Of a stretch of 64,000 bases of DNA, positions 33,171-45,281 are shown piece after piece. The position numbers were made by a program, and so were the translations under genes. Numbering within the stretch: position 1 is the first letter of the stretch; every line of letters begins with the position of its first letter. This stretch comes from Oegoconia quadripuncta. Taxonomy: Eukaryota > Arthropoda > Insecta > Lepidoptera > Autostichidae. Where the stretch lies: NCBI GenBank assembly GCA_949316235.1, contig OX438751.1, positions 19,282,801-19,346,800 of the forward strand, in the 5' to 3' direction. The notes under the pieces are model-generated. The model had not been told where the DNA came from and made no database searches. It worked only from the letters and a program-made list of their open reading frames with translations.

Positions 33171-33332
33171 AATCAAAGCCTGATTTTAAAAGAGCAACCC
33201 TTCGAGTTTCTTGCTTGTTCTTCTCAGGGGAAAATTGCATTTTGAACAAGCAGTAGCTTAAAAAATGTAAAATTGACTATTTTAAGTGTACTCTGTGTAC
33301 CTACAAAATAAAGCATTTTTGACTTCGACTTT
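33171..33332 (+). repeat. 3' end of the same LINE as 26.8-28.2 kb
   Basis: Contains TCGAGTTTCTTGCTTGTTCT, GAACAAGCAGTAGCTT, and AATAAAGCATTTTTGACTTC at the end: the plus-strand version of the UTR at 26.83-26.98 kb. All coding sequence is missing. Confidence 0.8.
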
Positions 33333-33584
33333 ATTGAACAGCAGTACTATTATTTCATAATTACATGAGAAACTATCACGAAAGCGACCGAACCAATCAC
33401 AAATCACTAGATAACTGATAGCGAGTAGATATATATCTATCGTAATGTTACTTGGGGATAAACGATAGCGACCAGTTTTCATACAAACTGTAAACGACTA
33501 CACAGACAAAATTATATTGATGGCATGATTTCGTCAATTTTGTGTTTTCATACAAAAAATTAAAATGTTTTTATAATTAAATAA

Positions 33585-33852
33585 GTAAATATAAATAAAT
33601 AGCCTTAAACACACAGCACCATCTGGTTTCACAGTAAGCAACTATAGGGTTGTGTTGTGGATACCAGATGCGGTTTATATACTACATAAATATTTTTTTT
33701 GTAAATAAATATTTATTATAAATGAAAACATCCATAACTCGGGTACACATGTCCGTATTCATCACACAAACAATATGCCCCTAGCGGGATTCGAACCAGC
33801 AACCTTTTGGTATAGTGGTGAGAATTGCTAACCACTACACCAAACAGGTCGT
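33585..33852 (-). repeat. SINE-B
   Basis: Complete in reverse: ACGACCTGTTTGGTGTAGTG head, B box GGTTCGAATCCCGC, body GTATCCACAACACAA-like, (TTTAT)-rich tail. Confidence 0.85.
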
Positions 33853-34511
33853 AATTATAATAAAATAAACTATTTAATATGTGTTTTCATTTATTGAGTA
33901 ATTGAATTTTAAATTCATAGATTCACATACGTCTACTCAATAATCCGAGCTCATTTGATTGGTTGGCTTGCTTGGCTACCGCGTCAAATCTAGCGATCAC
34001 CTTAAAAGAAATTAAATGTAAGACAAAAATTAAAACAAACAAAATATTGGTCACCTATTTAAAACATTCATTTTCCCACGGCTACAGATTAAGCCAATCA
34101 CAATTTGATCCGTGCGCCCTTCATAAACATGAGGACGTGGCGAAGGTTAGTTTACAGAAGCCAGACATATCCCCAGTCCCCAACGTTATCAAAGTCTACG
34201 ATCCCTCCATTACCGTTATCTAGACCTATATAGGTTAAATAAGTTACAAGTTCCCCTACTGACCTCTTTATATGATCCGGGAACTTGAAACTTGTTCGCT
34301 GAGAACAACGCCTACGCGATGGATTTATTTCGCCTTATCTGTACTAACAAATTGGCCTGACCTTATTTCGAGACCTTTAAAAATGTTTTATTGTTTGCTC
34401 GACGCCTGGGGATGAAATTCAAGAAAAACAATATAGCCAAGGTTATCGTTATGGAACAGAATATTCCCTGTTTAAATTGTTGATTGTATACGTACACATA
34501 TAAAGACGACC
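33853..34511. other. No gene recognised
   Basis: An 86-codon plus frame at 33963-34223 (MACLATASNLAITLKEIKCK...) has no motif and ordinary composition; left unassigned. Confidence 0.4.
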
Positions 34512-34746
34512 ATTTGGTATATAGTTGGTAGTGACCCTGCCTTCGAACACAAAGATTGTGGGTTCGAATACCGCTACGGGTAAGTATTTTTGTGGTGACA
34601 TTTATTGCCGTGCCCAGTCAGGGATGTTTATATAAATACATGCTATTAGTTATACATGCTAGTATGCTAGTACAGGCTATTTTCATTTACGACAGGTTTG
34701 CGACCAGATAATTGATTTATTTGAGTAGGTATTCGAAATATTTATT
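34512..34746 (+). repeat. SINE-A, degenerate
   Basis: Head GTTGGTAGTGACCCTGCC, B box GTGGGTTCGAATACC, end ATTCGAAATATTTATTGA. Confidence 0.65.
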
Positions 34747-34889
34747 GATTAATGGAACTTATAGATATGAAGTACTGTGTATGTACAGTCAAAGTAGTCC
34801 AACATAATTTGAATGGAGCCGACCCATTATCGCTATGTATGAGAGAATTTGAAATAATCGCAATCGCAATAATGACTGCTGACACAACA

Positions 34890-35180
34890 AAATGGTTCCT
34901 ACAACATAATATTTAGTATGATTGTGTGTGGGTGGATTGGTTCTGTGTGGTTTCGGCACGTAAAAAGACTAGAACCAACCCGTCCCATGGGTGTCGTAAA
35001 AGGGAACATGGGACTTTCCACTAAAAAACGTCTATAGATTACTAGGCTCACCTTCTGCCACGTGTGCATTTCAAACACCCAAGCACTAATGTTTGGGACA
35101 TCTCTGATCACCCTATGGGTTAAAGGTCGTGACTTTAAGTAATATGCATGTGCCTGTGGATTATTACGTATTATCCTTTA
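34890..35180. repeat. Repeat K
   Basis: TGTGTGGTTTCGGCACGTAA, GAACCAACCCGTCCCATGGG and GTGTCGTAAAAGGGAACATG are shared in diverged form with 47.83-48.13, 45.77, 59.81 and 62.17 kb. I recognise this phrase as common in lepidopteran genomes. Noncoding. Confidence 0.55.
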
Positions 35181-35385
35181 TGGTCGCCTGGCCTGGTTTT
35201 ATTCTCAATTACGACAGATTCTATACAGAAATTTAACAGATGTCAGTAGAGCAATATATTAAAAATTTCGAAAGTAAAATAGGGATTTCTCAACTGTTCC
35301 ATTAATGTAAAAGTCTAATCATTCTCGTGTTACATTCATAGCATTGTTACAAAAGTATAACGCTAGTTGATTCGACTATATCATA

Positions 35386-35545
35386 CCGCCGCCGCCGCGC
35401 CGCCGCCGCCGCCCGCCCGGTTAACCGCCACGTTCGATATTTGAATTGTTTGCTGCGCGGACACGGCGGGCATCCGGCGAGTGCAACTGGCCCTGCGCCA
35501 ACTATGCGCGCGCGCCGCTAGCACGCTATGGAATCCACGGAAATG
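35386..35545 (+). promoter_or_regulatory. CpG-rich patch, possible promoter and first exon
   Basis: (CCG)n at 35386-35420 followed by GC- and CpG-rich DNA (GCTGCGCGGACACGGCGGGC, TGCGCGCGCGCCGC) and then ATGGAATCCACGGAAATG|GTAATT at 35528-35547. This would be a six-codon coding start with phase-0 donor. CpG-rich 5' exons stand out from AT-rich surroundings in this way, but no downstream exon was found in the window. Confidence 0.35.
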
Positions 35546-35549
35546 GTAA

Positions 35550-36239
35550 TTTTACAGCCCTGATCTTAGAGATGTTGTCGTGAAACTTCCTAGAAGATGA
35601 GTGTTGAGTAAATATATAATTTCTTTCATCAGATTGACATTGGACAGTTCTAAGAAATTATGTCATATTCAGTGGACATCTAAGAGTAATTTTTAAATTG
35701 GACATTTAGAAAACCCCCAAGAGACTTTAATAATAATATCATCCAGACATACCCACTCAACCGTCAGGAGGCGCAGCAAAATTCCAGTCAAAAAAAAAAC
35801 GCTAGTATAAAATGAAGCATTACAGGTTAAAATAATATTAAAGAGAATACAGAAAATCTTAGTCTAGACTACTAAAAGCTTGGTAAAATATACGATATCG
35901 GTAAAAAAAATTGCAACTTTTCTCTAACTGTGCTCTTAGTGAATAATATTGCAAATAACTACAAATTTTAGATAATTTTCCTTCGTAATGATACCAAGAT
36001 GGCTGTCTTTATTTAATTTTTTGTAGCAAAATAAATCGAAACAACTACCTACTCCACAATAGAGGTAGAAAACCAGCGACACATGTTCGAAAAGATCGAT
36101 GATTTACTTAACGCATCGTTCGACGTACGGAAAGATGCGTCAAACGTCTATAATAAAATCCCCGTCAACAATTTAATAAGGAGAGTATTATTGTAAATTT
36201 TTGCACTATATTTTATATAAATAACACCACTTCTTTGAT
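35550..36239. other. No gene recognised
   Basis: If 35386-35545 is a first exon, this is the start of its intron. No repeats were noticed. Confidence 0.35.
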
Positions 36240-36405
36240 TTAAGAGCTATGCTCTTGTCGATGGAGTAATGACCACGTCTCCGATTTAATTAACCTGTTG
36301 GTACGATACGACATTCACCTCTTCTTTTACTTGGTCAAAGTAATAAATCGTCGCTTTCCTCTCTTTGATACAATCTTTCCCTCAATTATATTCTTCAAAA
36401 AATGT
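36240..36405 (-). pseudogene. LINE-W C-terminal fragment
   Basis: Minus strand encodes VKEEVNVVSYQQVN and, after a frame change, WSLLHRQEHSS and a stop, the same terminus as at 25.0 and 39.0 kb. Confidence 0.65.
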
Positions 36406-37285
36406 CGTGTCATATCAGGACCTACCATCTTTCCTCTGCGGTTCTCAACCACACTATGCATTATTTTATAATTGTGTGTAAAGAAGTGGACAGCTACAGT
36501 GATGATGGAAGCAAGCCGATAAGCTTCTAGATTTGCAGATGGGTAAACTTCGAGATGAGCTCATAGACTTGACAGGTATTTAGCAAACTCGTTCTTGTGG
36601 AAAGAATCTATTGGTTATGTGGTGTTTGTTTCTCTTTAATCTTAACAGATGAAAAGATTATTGTGATTCACAATAACATTATCTGTTAGGTTCCAAAGAC
36701 TTTCAAGGCTTTTCGAAGGTGAATATAATACAATAATAATGATAGTGTGTATTTCACATGACGTGCCTTTAATTTGTTTTTTTTTCGGTAAAATATTTTT
36801 TACCCATTTCATAAGTAAACAATTGCTAATTACGACGAAATCAAGGAATAGATTATACGAAAAAGTTGTTTTATTTATAGAATAGAAACGTACTGAACAG
36901 GACAGATCGTGACAGGAAAGGAAACGAAAGGTATGATATGGCAGAACAGATCAGAACAAAATAAAATAGAATTTAATTCGTACCGCAACTATTACTGATT
37001 ATCCACACACTTGGCACACACATAATACTTGATGTTTCTGTATTTGTGTTTTATTGTTTTAGTTCTTATTTTTAGGGAACCGATGGCATAAACATCAAAT
37101 CAAACAAACATCATTGTTTTAGTGGGATCTTTCATATGCAAAATTGTTATGTGTGTATATACACGCAAATAAATGCTTATCTATCTATACATCTATGCAT
37201 ATATCACACTGTCTAAAAATCCTACCAGCTTCCCGGTAATCTGTTTCAATATCTACTATCAAAACGTTAAGTTTTAGCCAATTTC
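36406..37285. other. No gene recognised
   Basis: Unassigned AT-rich DNA. Confidence 0.4.
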
Positions 37286-37339
37286 ACTTAACATCAAATG
37301 TGATTGAGGTCAAGCGCTAAACCGTTGTGCATAAAAAAA
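37286..37339 (+). repeat. SINE-C, 3' tip only
   Basis: TTCACTTAACATCAAATGTG through CCGTTGTGCAT plus As. Confidence 0.7.
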
Positions 37340-37904
37340 ACATCAAATTCCTATACGTTAGGTACAAAATGTGCATACATATAGTTTTCAAGAAAATCCT
37401 CTGTGATAGGCAGACATACATATAAAGGGTCTGTTTCGCTTTACAGTACATAACCCTAAAAATGTTAACTATACTTAAGTATGCCGTGTTCTCATAACAA
37501 CCATGTTATTGTGGAAAATAACAAAAGTGCCTACTTGCTATCATTCTATGAATATGATTAATACTTGTAAAACTTTGGAACGGCTACGTAAACAGTCAAC
37601 AAGGAATTACTCGTAGACATTTAACGAGTAAATGTGCTGTGTGAATCATTTCTTCCTTAAATTATTGAAGCGAGGAATATATTTTGTCTAATAATGTAAT
37701 TTGTTTTGTATTTATTTTCTTTTGTATGTACAATACACCGTTCACAAACAAAAGACATATGAATATGGAATTGAAACTAAATAGTGACTACCTATTTATA
37801 CCTAAACTCAATTTGAACGTTTTGGTTGTAAAAAGAATGGAATCAACCCTTCTGTTCACTGATCTTGCTATTATCCTAGTCGCCTTGTGATTGTTCTTGT
37901 ATTT
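37340..37904. other. No gene recognised
   Basis: Frames here are AT-driven; no motif. Confidence 0.4.
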
Positions 37905-38177
37905 GACGACCTGTTTGGTGTAGTGGTTAGAAACTCTGCTACTATACCAAATGGTCGCGGGTTCGAATCCCGCTAGGGGCATATGTTTGTATGATGAATA
38001 CGGACATGTGCTCCTGAGTTATGGATGTTTTTCATTTATACATGTATCTATTTACAAAAAAAAATGTATTTGTGTAGTTTATCAACCATCTGGTATCCAT
38101 AACACAAGCCTAGATGCTTACTGTGGACCTAGATGGCGCTGTGTTTGTGCAAAGACATTTATTATTTATTTTATAAT
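37905..38177 (+). repeat. SINE-B
   Basis: Complete: GACGACCTGTTTGGTGTAGT, B box GCGGGTTCGAATCCCGC, body CATCTGGTATCCATAACACA, tail ATTTATTATTTATT. Best plus-strand reference copy. Confidence 0.85.
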
Positions 38178-38374
38178 TTTACATAATTTATGTTTGTTTT
38201 AGATGGTAAAGTGAATTAATTTATCTTTTGTCTAAAACGGGTCATCATTCTGCGTGACATTTCCTCTAAGTTGCATTGACATAAATTATTGTGCTAGATA
38301 AGCACGATATAAAAAAGTCACAAAAAATATACCTACACTGACTTGCATGTGAGTTTTGGTATAGGATCTTAATT

Positions 38375-38600
38375 ATCCGACTACCCCAGGAAGGAGGGTA
38401 ATATTATTCTGATGTATATAAGTATGTTTGTATGTTTGTAGATTTCATGATACCGCATGGCTTGACCGATTTTACGTTGCAAGTTATTCGTTGTGATCCC
38501 CAAACATTTTACGGTAAAAATCCAATATAGCGCCAGCAAAATTTGCTGTCGAGTTTTTCGTTTTTAAATACTTTAATTGTTATATAATAGTCCCGATTCC
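38375..38600 (+). repeat. Repeat G
   Basis: CCGACTACCCCAGGAAGGAG, then GATTTTACGTTGCAAG, ending CTGTCGAGTTTTTCGTTTTT. Confidence 0.65.
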
Positions 38601-38965
38601 TATAATTAAAATTAAACACCGAACCGCCTACAATTTGTGTTTAGCTGCGATACATTTCGCTGAAAGGTTCTGTGTTTTTTTTTATTATTTTTATAAACAA
38701 AATTATTATTTGGAATACTTTGGACCAACATAATCACGTATTCAATGTTGTCCGCACTAATAAGTTGGGATATTTCGAAAGGCCAACCGGGGACATGTTG
38801 AAATTTTGTTTTTGCTTACTCTGTAGATGTTGTTTCAATCTTGGAATTCTCAAACGTTTATTTTTGCGATATTTGGGGGAAAGGTCAATGATCGTGACGT
38901 TATTTAATATATTTTATTTTACTTTAATTAGTGTACTAACGATATTTTTTTGAAGAACATAATTG

Positions 38966-39053
38966 AGGGAAAGATGTCGTGTCGTACCAAGAGATTAAAA
39001 CGAGGGCGGAAAGTAGAGAGACGTTCCTCCACCGACAAGAGCATAGCTCTTAA
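38966..39053 (+). pseudogene. LINE-W C-terminus
   Basis: Open to a normal stop: DVVSYQEIKTRAESRETFL then HRQEHSS-stop. Fewer than 30 codons are left. Useful as the reference for where the family's frame ends. Confidence 0.7.
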
Positions 39054-39840
39054 ATTGAAGAGAGAGTGTACTAACATAAAAATACAGGAATCAGTTTTCA
39101 ATCGTCATACGAATATAAAGTAATTTAAAAGGAACTAAAGGTTTATGAAATATGTCACAAGTCAATTTGAAAAACTAACTTTCTGGTCGTCTATTTTCTT
39201 TAATATTTAGTCTATCCAAATTATCCAGTTCCCCACTATCCAGAAATCGCAATTAAACAAAAACCAACCGCATTGGAAAGTCCAACTCAATCTCATCAAT
39301 TTTTAACGTTGACTCATAACAAATATGTTTGCTGGCAGATATATTGTTAACGTGAGAACATCATGTGAGATTTAATATATACAACCTAAACATTTTCTGT
39401 TTCCCGTTTAAAATGTCGTATATTTTATTTGCCAACAATCCCGTGGGATGCGCGGGAGTGTTCATTCATAACGGCGATGTCGAAACGTGCGTCTGCGCTG
39501 ATCGCGAACGCCGCGCCGCCCGTTGCACAATCGCACACACATTAGATGCTTCCTGGTTTATTTGGGTTATTGTTCCTAATGTTCAGTCCTATATATTTTC
39601 AGTCCTAATAAATCTAATATACGATTCACTGAGTCATTTGTGGTATGGATATTAAATTGGTTGTTTAACCTGAAATTTCGTAAACTTAAACAGATACTTC
39701 AAGAAATCTAATAGCTATTGTAGCTCAGTTCCACTGACCTTGAAGGTGTTGATTGCCAAACCAACAAAATAGCCATATACTGCTGCTTTTAGCAAGAACA
39801 GATTTTAACCTATGTTTATGAGGGAAATAAGTGAATACTC
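39054..39840. other. No gene recognised; small CpG-rich patch
   Basis: 39430-39540 is CpG-rich (GATGCGCGGGAGTG, GCGAACGCCGCGCCGCCCG), with a 96-codon frame through it (MSYILFANNPVGCAGVF... from 39413). No domain was recognised. Confidence 0.3.
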
Positions 39841-39844
39841 ACTG

Positions 39845-40281
39845 ACCGACTGGATCCTCTGGCGTTGCGAAGAGACGTCGCGTCCCTCTGCATTCTCTAT
39901 CGCATATTTCATGGGGAGTGTTCTGAAGAACTGTTCGAGCTAATACCCGCTGCTCAATTTAACCGATACACTTCTCGCCGAAAATTAAATTTCCATCCAC
40001 ATCACCTGGATGAGTGGAAGTCTACCACTGTACGTTTCTCAAGAAACTTCTTACCACGTACGACCCCACTGTGGAACGGACTTCCGGCAGCGGTATTCCC
40101 GAACGAGTACGACATTGGAACCTTCAAGAAACGAGCCTACACCTTCCTCAAAGGCAGGCAACGCATCTGTGACCCTTCTGGTGTTGCGGGTATCCATGGG
40201 CGGCGGTGATTGCTTTCCATCAGGTGACCCGCATGCTCGTTTGCGCCCTCTCTTATAAAAAAAAAAAAAAAAAAACTTCAC
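39845..40281 (+). pseudogene. LINE reverse transcriptase C-terminal fragment with poly(A)
   Basis: An open frame reads [34 protein letters not shown] and [17 protein letters not shown] to a stop at 40209. A UTR of about 50 bases and 20 As follow. [14 protein letters not shown] and LWNxLP are the usual C-terminal motifs of insect LINEs. 5'-truncated. A nearly identical minus-strand copy is at 62.75-63.14 kb. Confidence 0.85.
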
Positions 40282-40514
40282 TTTATTAATATTATTAATA
40301 TATTTCCATTAATGGACACAGGACTGCTATAGCAGTCATGATAATAAAAAATGTATTGTGTGTGTATGTATGCCCTGTCTGTTGCAGAAGTACTTCTACC
40401 CCTTGCTCGTCATGTGACGTTGCCGTGCCCCAGTGAACAGAAACAATAGAATTTTATTGTGTCTTGCACGACAGATGGCGGGCTAGTCTCTCACCCGGTA
40501 TTATGATTTATTTA

Positions 40515-40880
40515 TTAACCCCCGATAAAAAACGACGGGTGTATGTGCTTGACGGCGTTGTGTGTGGGTGTGTATGTGTGTGTGCAAAAATGCGGAGTTC
40601 GATTTGAGTGCGGTTTATGTTGACTAAATGACAGCCATATTGGATGAAAATCGTTTGATCCGTTTCGAAGATATTTTATTTTAGATATTTATATTATTCA
40701 TTTATAGAGGCCTTGGGAGATTTTATAAATGTTTTTTCATATATAACAATAAATCTCGGCGATAGGTTCTTAGCCATATTTGATGGAAACCCGTTGAGCC
40801 ATTTCCAAGATACACACACACATACAGTTGGCTTGGTCCATCTCGATGATATAATCATTTGTTTTCTACCTACTACCTTG
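40515..40880 (+). repeat. Repeat H
   Basis: Starts TTAACCCCCGATAAAAAACG, includes a TG-rich microsatellite-like stretch and GCCATATTTGATGGAAACCC, and ends around GATGATATAATCATTTG. Confidence 0.6.
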
Positions 40881-42654
40881 GATCCTAGACTAGTTAAAGA
40901 ATATAAAGGTCAGAATTTAGGAGATAAATGAAAGTGTAGGTAATGTGATGCAGAACGGCCTCACGGCTAACCCTATTTTGACTATTTTGATAATTATCAG
41001 TGTGATAATGTTTGCAACCGTCAGCAAATGACGGCATTCATGTCAGTTCATCTCAGCCCAATTTATATAAGTAATGTGCGTTGAACAAACATTTTCCTGT
41101 CGAATGGACAGCCATGTGTCAAATTATGCCGATTCTGCTCCCGAACGACCCGCATGAACAGGATCTCGGTTCTCGCGTACTCGACTTTTTACTGTCGAGA
41201 CGAGACATTGGCATATCTATCTCTTTCACATTTTATATACGAGTGCAAAAGTGAAAAACATATTGACGTCTATATCGACAGTGAAATGTCGAGTGCGCAA
41301 GAATCGGGGTCCAGGACGACCGGCATGTACTTTCCGTTCAGACTCTGCGTCAGATTGCGAGGTAGGTGAAGAAATTGCAAGTGTGGTTTTTTGCAATATG
41401 GCTGATGAGGTAGTTGTTTTAGAATTTTGTTTGCAGTGTGAGAGCTTCCTTGTTGTGACCTGTGAGAGAGCTAAATTTAAGTGCCTGATTTGGATTCGCC
41501 CGTTTTGCCCTATGTTTATTTATACATATTATCATCATTAATATTATTATCGTAAGAGTCTTGACCAATTGATTAGTCACTTACATGCAAAGACCACAAA
41601 TATGCTTTAGTGTAAATGGAGATCGTTGCTCACTTGTCCGAATTGATCCACGACCTTTGCCAAAGTCTTTCACAGCAAAAATTTACAGTAACTCTTCGTA
41701 TAACAATTTCTTACAACATAATGTATAAATAGTGCTTTCATTCACAAACCGAGGCGGACATTTAAGCTATTCGGATGACTAACGGAAACAGTAAATAACA
41801 AACAGAACTAAAATAAAAATCTTTTTCTGTCTCAATAAAAAACTCGGACAAAGACAAATTGGCTGAAAGCACCTGTCAATACGGTCATAGCATTATATAA
41901 GAAGATCTATTTCGACAGAGGTGGCTGTCTACAATAATAAAATTTGTAATTAACCTTCCTAGCGTTATTCACGGGGTGTTGGTGTTGGTATTGGCGGTAG
42001 TCAGAGTCACAATCCCAGGCTACCAATGAGAATAGACGCGTGCGCTAACACATGCCAATTGACTGTGACTAGAAGTGCCATCCTAAGATAAGAGATAATC
42101 CGTTTCGTGACAGATCGTTGTCTAGTTCTTTGATAATCATCGTTTATTTTAAATTATTACTGCCCTTGATTAGGTAATGTAAAATGAATATATTTACGCT
42201 AGTACTAAATAACCAGTTGACGCTAGTAAATAGAGACTATAGAAACTGTCAGTGCCTTCACCGATGCAACGAAGTCCACATTATTCATTTACTTGAATAT
42301 TGTAGGGTTTGGTAGGAAATACATTTTATGGTATGGTGTACTCTTCGTAATTTAAAATTGGTTTATTATTTTTAAAAAACACCATGATATGCTAATAAAG
42401 TTTGCTTGCTGTTCTTCTATTATTCCTAACAATCTCTTAACTATCTACAGCATACCTAAAGCAACAAAAAGCAATTTGTTAGAAAAAAAATTGGTTTTAC
42501 CTCTAATAAGTACTACTATCCATGTGTAAAAAATTTAACTTTAAGATTATAGGAAGTTACACCCCAAAATATTCGTATCCTTACTAGGCTAACTGATAAT
42601 TGAGTACAGACTTAGATAAAATGGTGGTAACTAGCTACGTAGGTAGATATTTAA
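40881..42654. other. No gene recognised
   Basis: Contains a moderately GC-rich piece at 41100-41370 with short frames but no motif. No match to families elsewhere in the window was noticed. Confidence 0.4.
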
Positions 42655-42768
42655 AAATGACTTACCACCAACCAAACCAAGAACTAAATATGTATCTCAC
42701 TGGGAATCGAATCCGTGACCTTCATTTTGTGAATCTTATTATGTTTAAATTGAGCCATGGAGGCGGGT
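42655..42768 (-). repeat. SINE-C, 5' half
   Basis: TTACCACCAACCAAACC, B box reverse complement GGGAATCGAATCCGTGACC, and TTGAGCCATGGAGGCGG, the reverse of the tRNA-like head. Confidence 0.65.
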
Positions 42769-42839
42769 ACAGTTGTTTTAATAAAGTCCTAAACAAATTT
42801 GTACTTTGTTTCTGCAAAAAAATCTAATACTGTTTAGTC

Positions 42840-43080
42840 TACTTTCAGGAAAGTTGAGGAGTAATAGGCCAGCATGGTTTGGGCACATTATGAAGAGTGA
42901 TGAAAGGCACGTCACGAGACGAGTGCTAAGTATGAATGTGGAGGGATACAGAGGTAGAGGAAGATCGAAGTGGGTAGACTGCGTGAGGAATGATATGTGT
43001 GTGAGGGGGGTGAGTACGGAGATGACGGCTAATATAGGAGAGTGGAAGACATGTTGTGCCGACCCCACCTAGAGTGGGTT
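42840..43080 (+). pseudogene. LINE reverse transcriptase C-terminal relic
   Basis: The frame reads RPAWFGHIMKSDERHVTRRV, then GYRGRGRSKWVDCVRNDMC and EMTANIGEWKTCCADPT-stop. FGHxxR, GRGR, WxDCxxDDM and DRGEWKxxT-CADPT are characteristic of the C-terminus of common insect LINEs. Open for about 75 codons but lacks the polymerase. The relative at 58.1 kb keeps the same block. Confidence 0.75.
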
Positions 43081-43854
43081 AAGGGCAGGAAAATCATGAC
43101 TTTGTCGCAGTACTGCGAGCGGTCAGCTGCTGTAGGTAGATGTAGGTAATGGGCGCCGTAGAGAGAGGATGAGGTTCAGGGTCGTAGGTTTCAGGCCCCT
43201 ACCAGGACTGCAGCCACTGATGAACGATGAAGAAGGTGAAGGGCAGGAAGAAGGTATAGGCACTTGAAATACTTGTAAATGATGTAATAATTTAAAGAAA
43301 AGAAATAAAAGTAAGAATGAAAGAATAGTTACAGTTCGGAAGTTGTGTCAAGACTGACTAGTTTTTGAAAATAATTTAGAATTCTGAATTTTGAATAATA
43401 TTCCAAAAAAGAAAACGCCAAAGAGATTACCGATAAGAAGACAGAATTTAGAAGAGGTTGTACACCTCGTTACAACTTAATCTACTTCCCGGGGAAAAAG
43501 TAACTCTTCTCCGACCCTCAATCTCTTCCAGTAATACTCGATAAAATAGCATATTACAAACTTGTTGAACAATCGAGTTATAATGTCGAATGTCGAAGTA
43601 GGTCGACCCTTCGAGTTTCCGCGTAGAAACGGCCAAGAATGCCCGGAACAATCATGAGAAAACCACGTATCGGCCCTCTGACGCCCATTCAGCTCCAGTT
43701 CCAACCAGGGCCGCCTTAAGTGACGTGGTATATCTAACGCAGGGCGTCAATTGTAAATTACTATTCAATCAAATACGTTCAATAATATTTTTTATTTTTC
43801 TCAATAAAGACAAAAACTGTTTGGGAGTTGGCTTATGTGATTCGCGCCAGTGTT
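43081..43854. other. No gene recognised
   Basis: Unassigned. Overlapping minus frames at 43448-43704 have no motif. Confidence 0.4.
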
Positions 43855-43995
43855 CTGGGTTATGCGATGCTGACTTCGGTGAATCGTGATGTCTCATTGG
43901 TGCCCTTAGTTTTTGTCCAATCGATCATTCTGGATTCTTTTGCGGGAGGCCTATGTTCAGCAGTAGACGTCCTGTGGCAGATATGATGACGATCA
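43855..43995 (+). repeat. Repeat M, LINE 3' end
   Basis: GAGGCCTATGTTCAGCAGTA, GACGTCCTGTGGC, then GATATGATGACGAT, the forward form of repeat M at 829-1012. Confidence 0.65.
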
Positions 43996-44100
43996 TCACA
44001 AGAATAACAATGCGTCAATCTCAGGGCAAGACTATCTTGGCATAAGAAGAATCCAAAGAGTATTTAAGTAGAGTAATATCACTGCTGAGTTTGGAAGAAC

Positions 44101-44324
44101 CAGTAGTAGCGTGCACAGCGTTTTGTCACAGGGTAGGCAGAATGATAAAATTTGCTATTAAATGTAAAGAAATACAGCTAGGTACAAAATAATAACTTAC
44201 ATTTATAGCAACCTTCGCAACTGTTTTGAATATTTCTGTTCATATCAATATGAATTTTGAGGAAACTTACAATTTGCTAGGGTATAGGCACTGCCTTTCT
44301 GCCTGTATGGAGGGCACGCCACTC
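44101..44324 (+). mobile_element. hAT-type MITE (family L), copy 3
   Basis: Starts CAGTAGTAGCGTGCACAGCG and ends GGGCACGCCACT. Internal blocks match copy 1. The target duplication is not recognisable. Confidence 0.7.
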
Positions 44325-44329
44325 CTTTT

Positions 44330-44605
44330 ATGTGCACAATGGATTAGCGATTGACCTCAATCACACCTCTTGTTAAGTGAATAAGAGGCAGAAGGTGTAA
44401 GCGCGCTCATTCGGAACCCTCGAATTATTTAGGGTACTCATTTCAAAGCAAACAAAGCGATCAACATTTTAATAATCTTATCTAAATTACCACCATCTGG
44501 TGGCAGCTAGCTAACCACCAACCAAACTGAGTATTAAAAATGTTTGTATTTGTACCCCGCTGGTAACCGAACCCGCGATCTCCGTTTTGTAAACCTTATG
44601 TTAGA
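44330..44605 (-). repeat. SINE-C, degenerate
   Basis: TGACCTCAATCACACCTC at the tail side, B box reverse complement GGTAACCGAACCCGCGATC at the head side. Confidence 0.7.
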
Positions 44606-44978
44606 TGTAGCCACAACGTACAATAAGACATTGATGTGGAGACAGACATATTTATCTTGTAGCGTCTAGCGACGGGCCTGGATCCAGTTGTAGGACATTA
44701 GTGAAATAAACTTCCAGAAAAAAGATTGATCGAAACGGCATTGGCTCTACTAATATAATTTCCCACGGTCATTGAAGATTTAAAATAAATCATGTAAATT
44801 TGAATCGAACATTGAGTGTATACGTCATGTGACCATCGAAACTTTGTTTGGTAAACTCTGTTTGTAGTTACTCGAATTAGTTCAGAGCAAACATCGATAT
44901 TTACTTGTGGGTTTATTTCCAAATTCATCAAGTAATAGGAAAAAAGAGGGAACTAAAATTAGACTCAATCACTATACT
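44606..44978. other. No gene recognised
   Basis: Spacer between two SINE-C copies. Its end (CATCAAGTAATAGGAAAAAAGAGG) is echoed at about 45300 (ATTAAGTAGG-TAATAGGAAT), hinting at a local duplication that included the SINE. Confidence 0.35.
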
Positions 44979-45281
44979 TTTTTTATGCACAACGGGGTAA
45001 GCAGTTGACCTCAATCACACCTGATGTTAAGTGAAGATGAGGCCGAAGGTGGAAGTACTAACCCGGAAACCCCATTTTATATTCTCTGACAACTGAAATG
45101 CACCAATGGTATTAACATTTCAGTTTGGTGGCAGACTTAGATAAGATGGTGGTAGCTAGCCAGACTAATATTTAAAATGCCCTACCACCAACCAAATCGA
45201 GTACTGAATATATTCCCCGCTTGGGATCGAACCCGCGACCTCCGATTCATAAACCCTATGTTGTTTACATTGAGCCACAAG
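44979..45281 (-). repeat. SINE-C
   Basis: Complete in reverse: ATGCACAACGGGGTAAGCAG, CTCATCTTCACTTAACATC complement, B box reverse complement GGGATCGAACCCGCGACC, and TTGAGCCACAAG. Confidence 0.8.

Noticed and set aside
36090..36155. Hairpin ACGCATC/GATGCGT
   Set aside because: Only seven base pairs with a long loop; expected by chance.
40010..40258. Two further frames over the LINE fragment at 39.85-40.28 kb
   Set aside because: Overlap the RT frame in other phases; the motifs are only in the RRDVASLC frame.
42778..43068. 96-codon minus-strand frame
   Set aside because: Antisense of the LINE C-terminal relic at 42840-43080.
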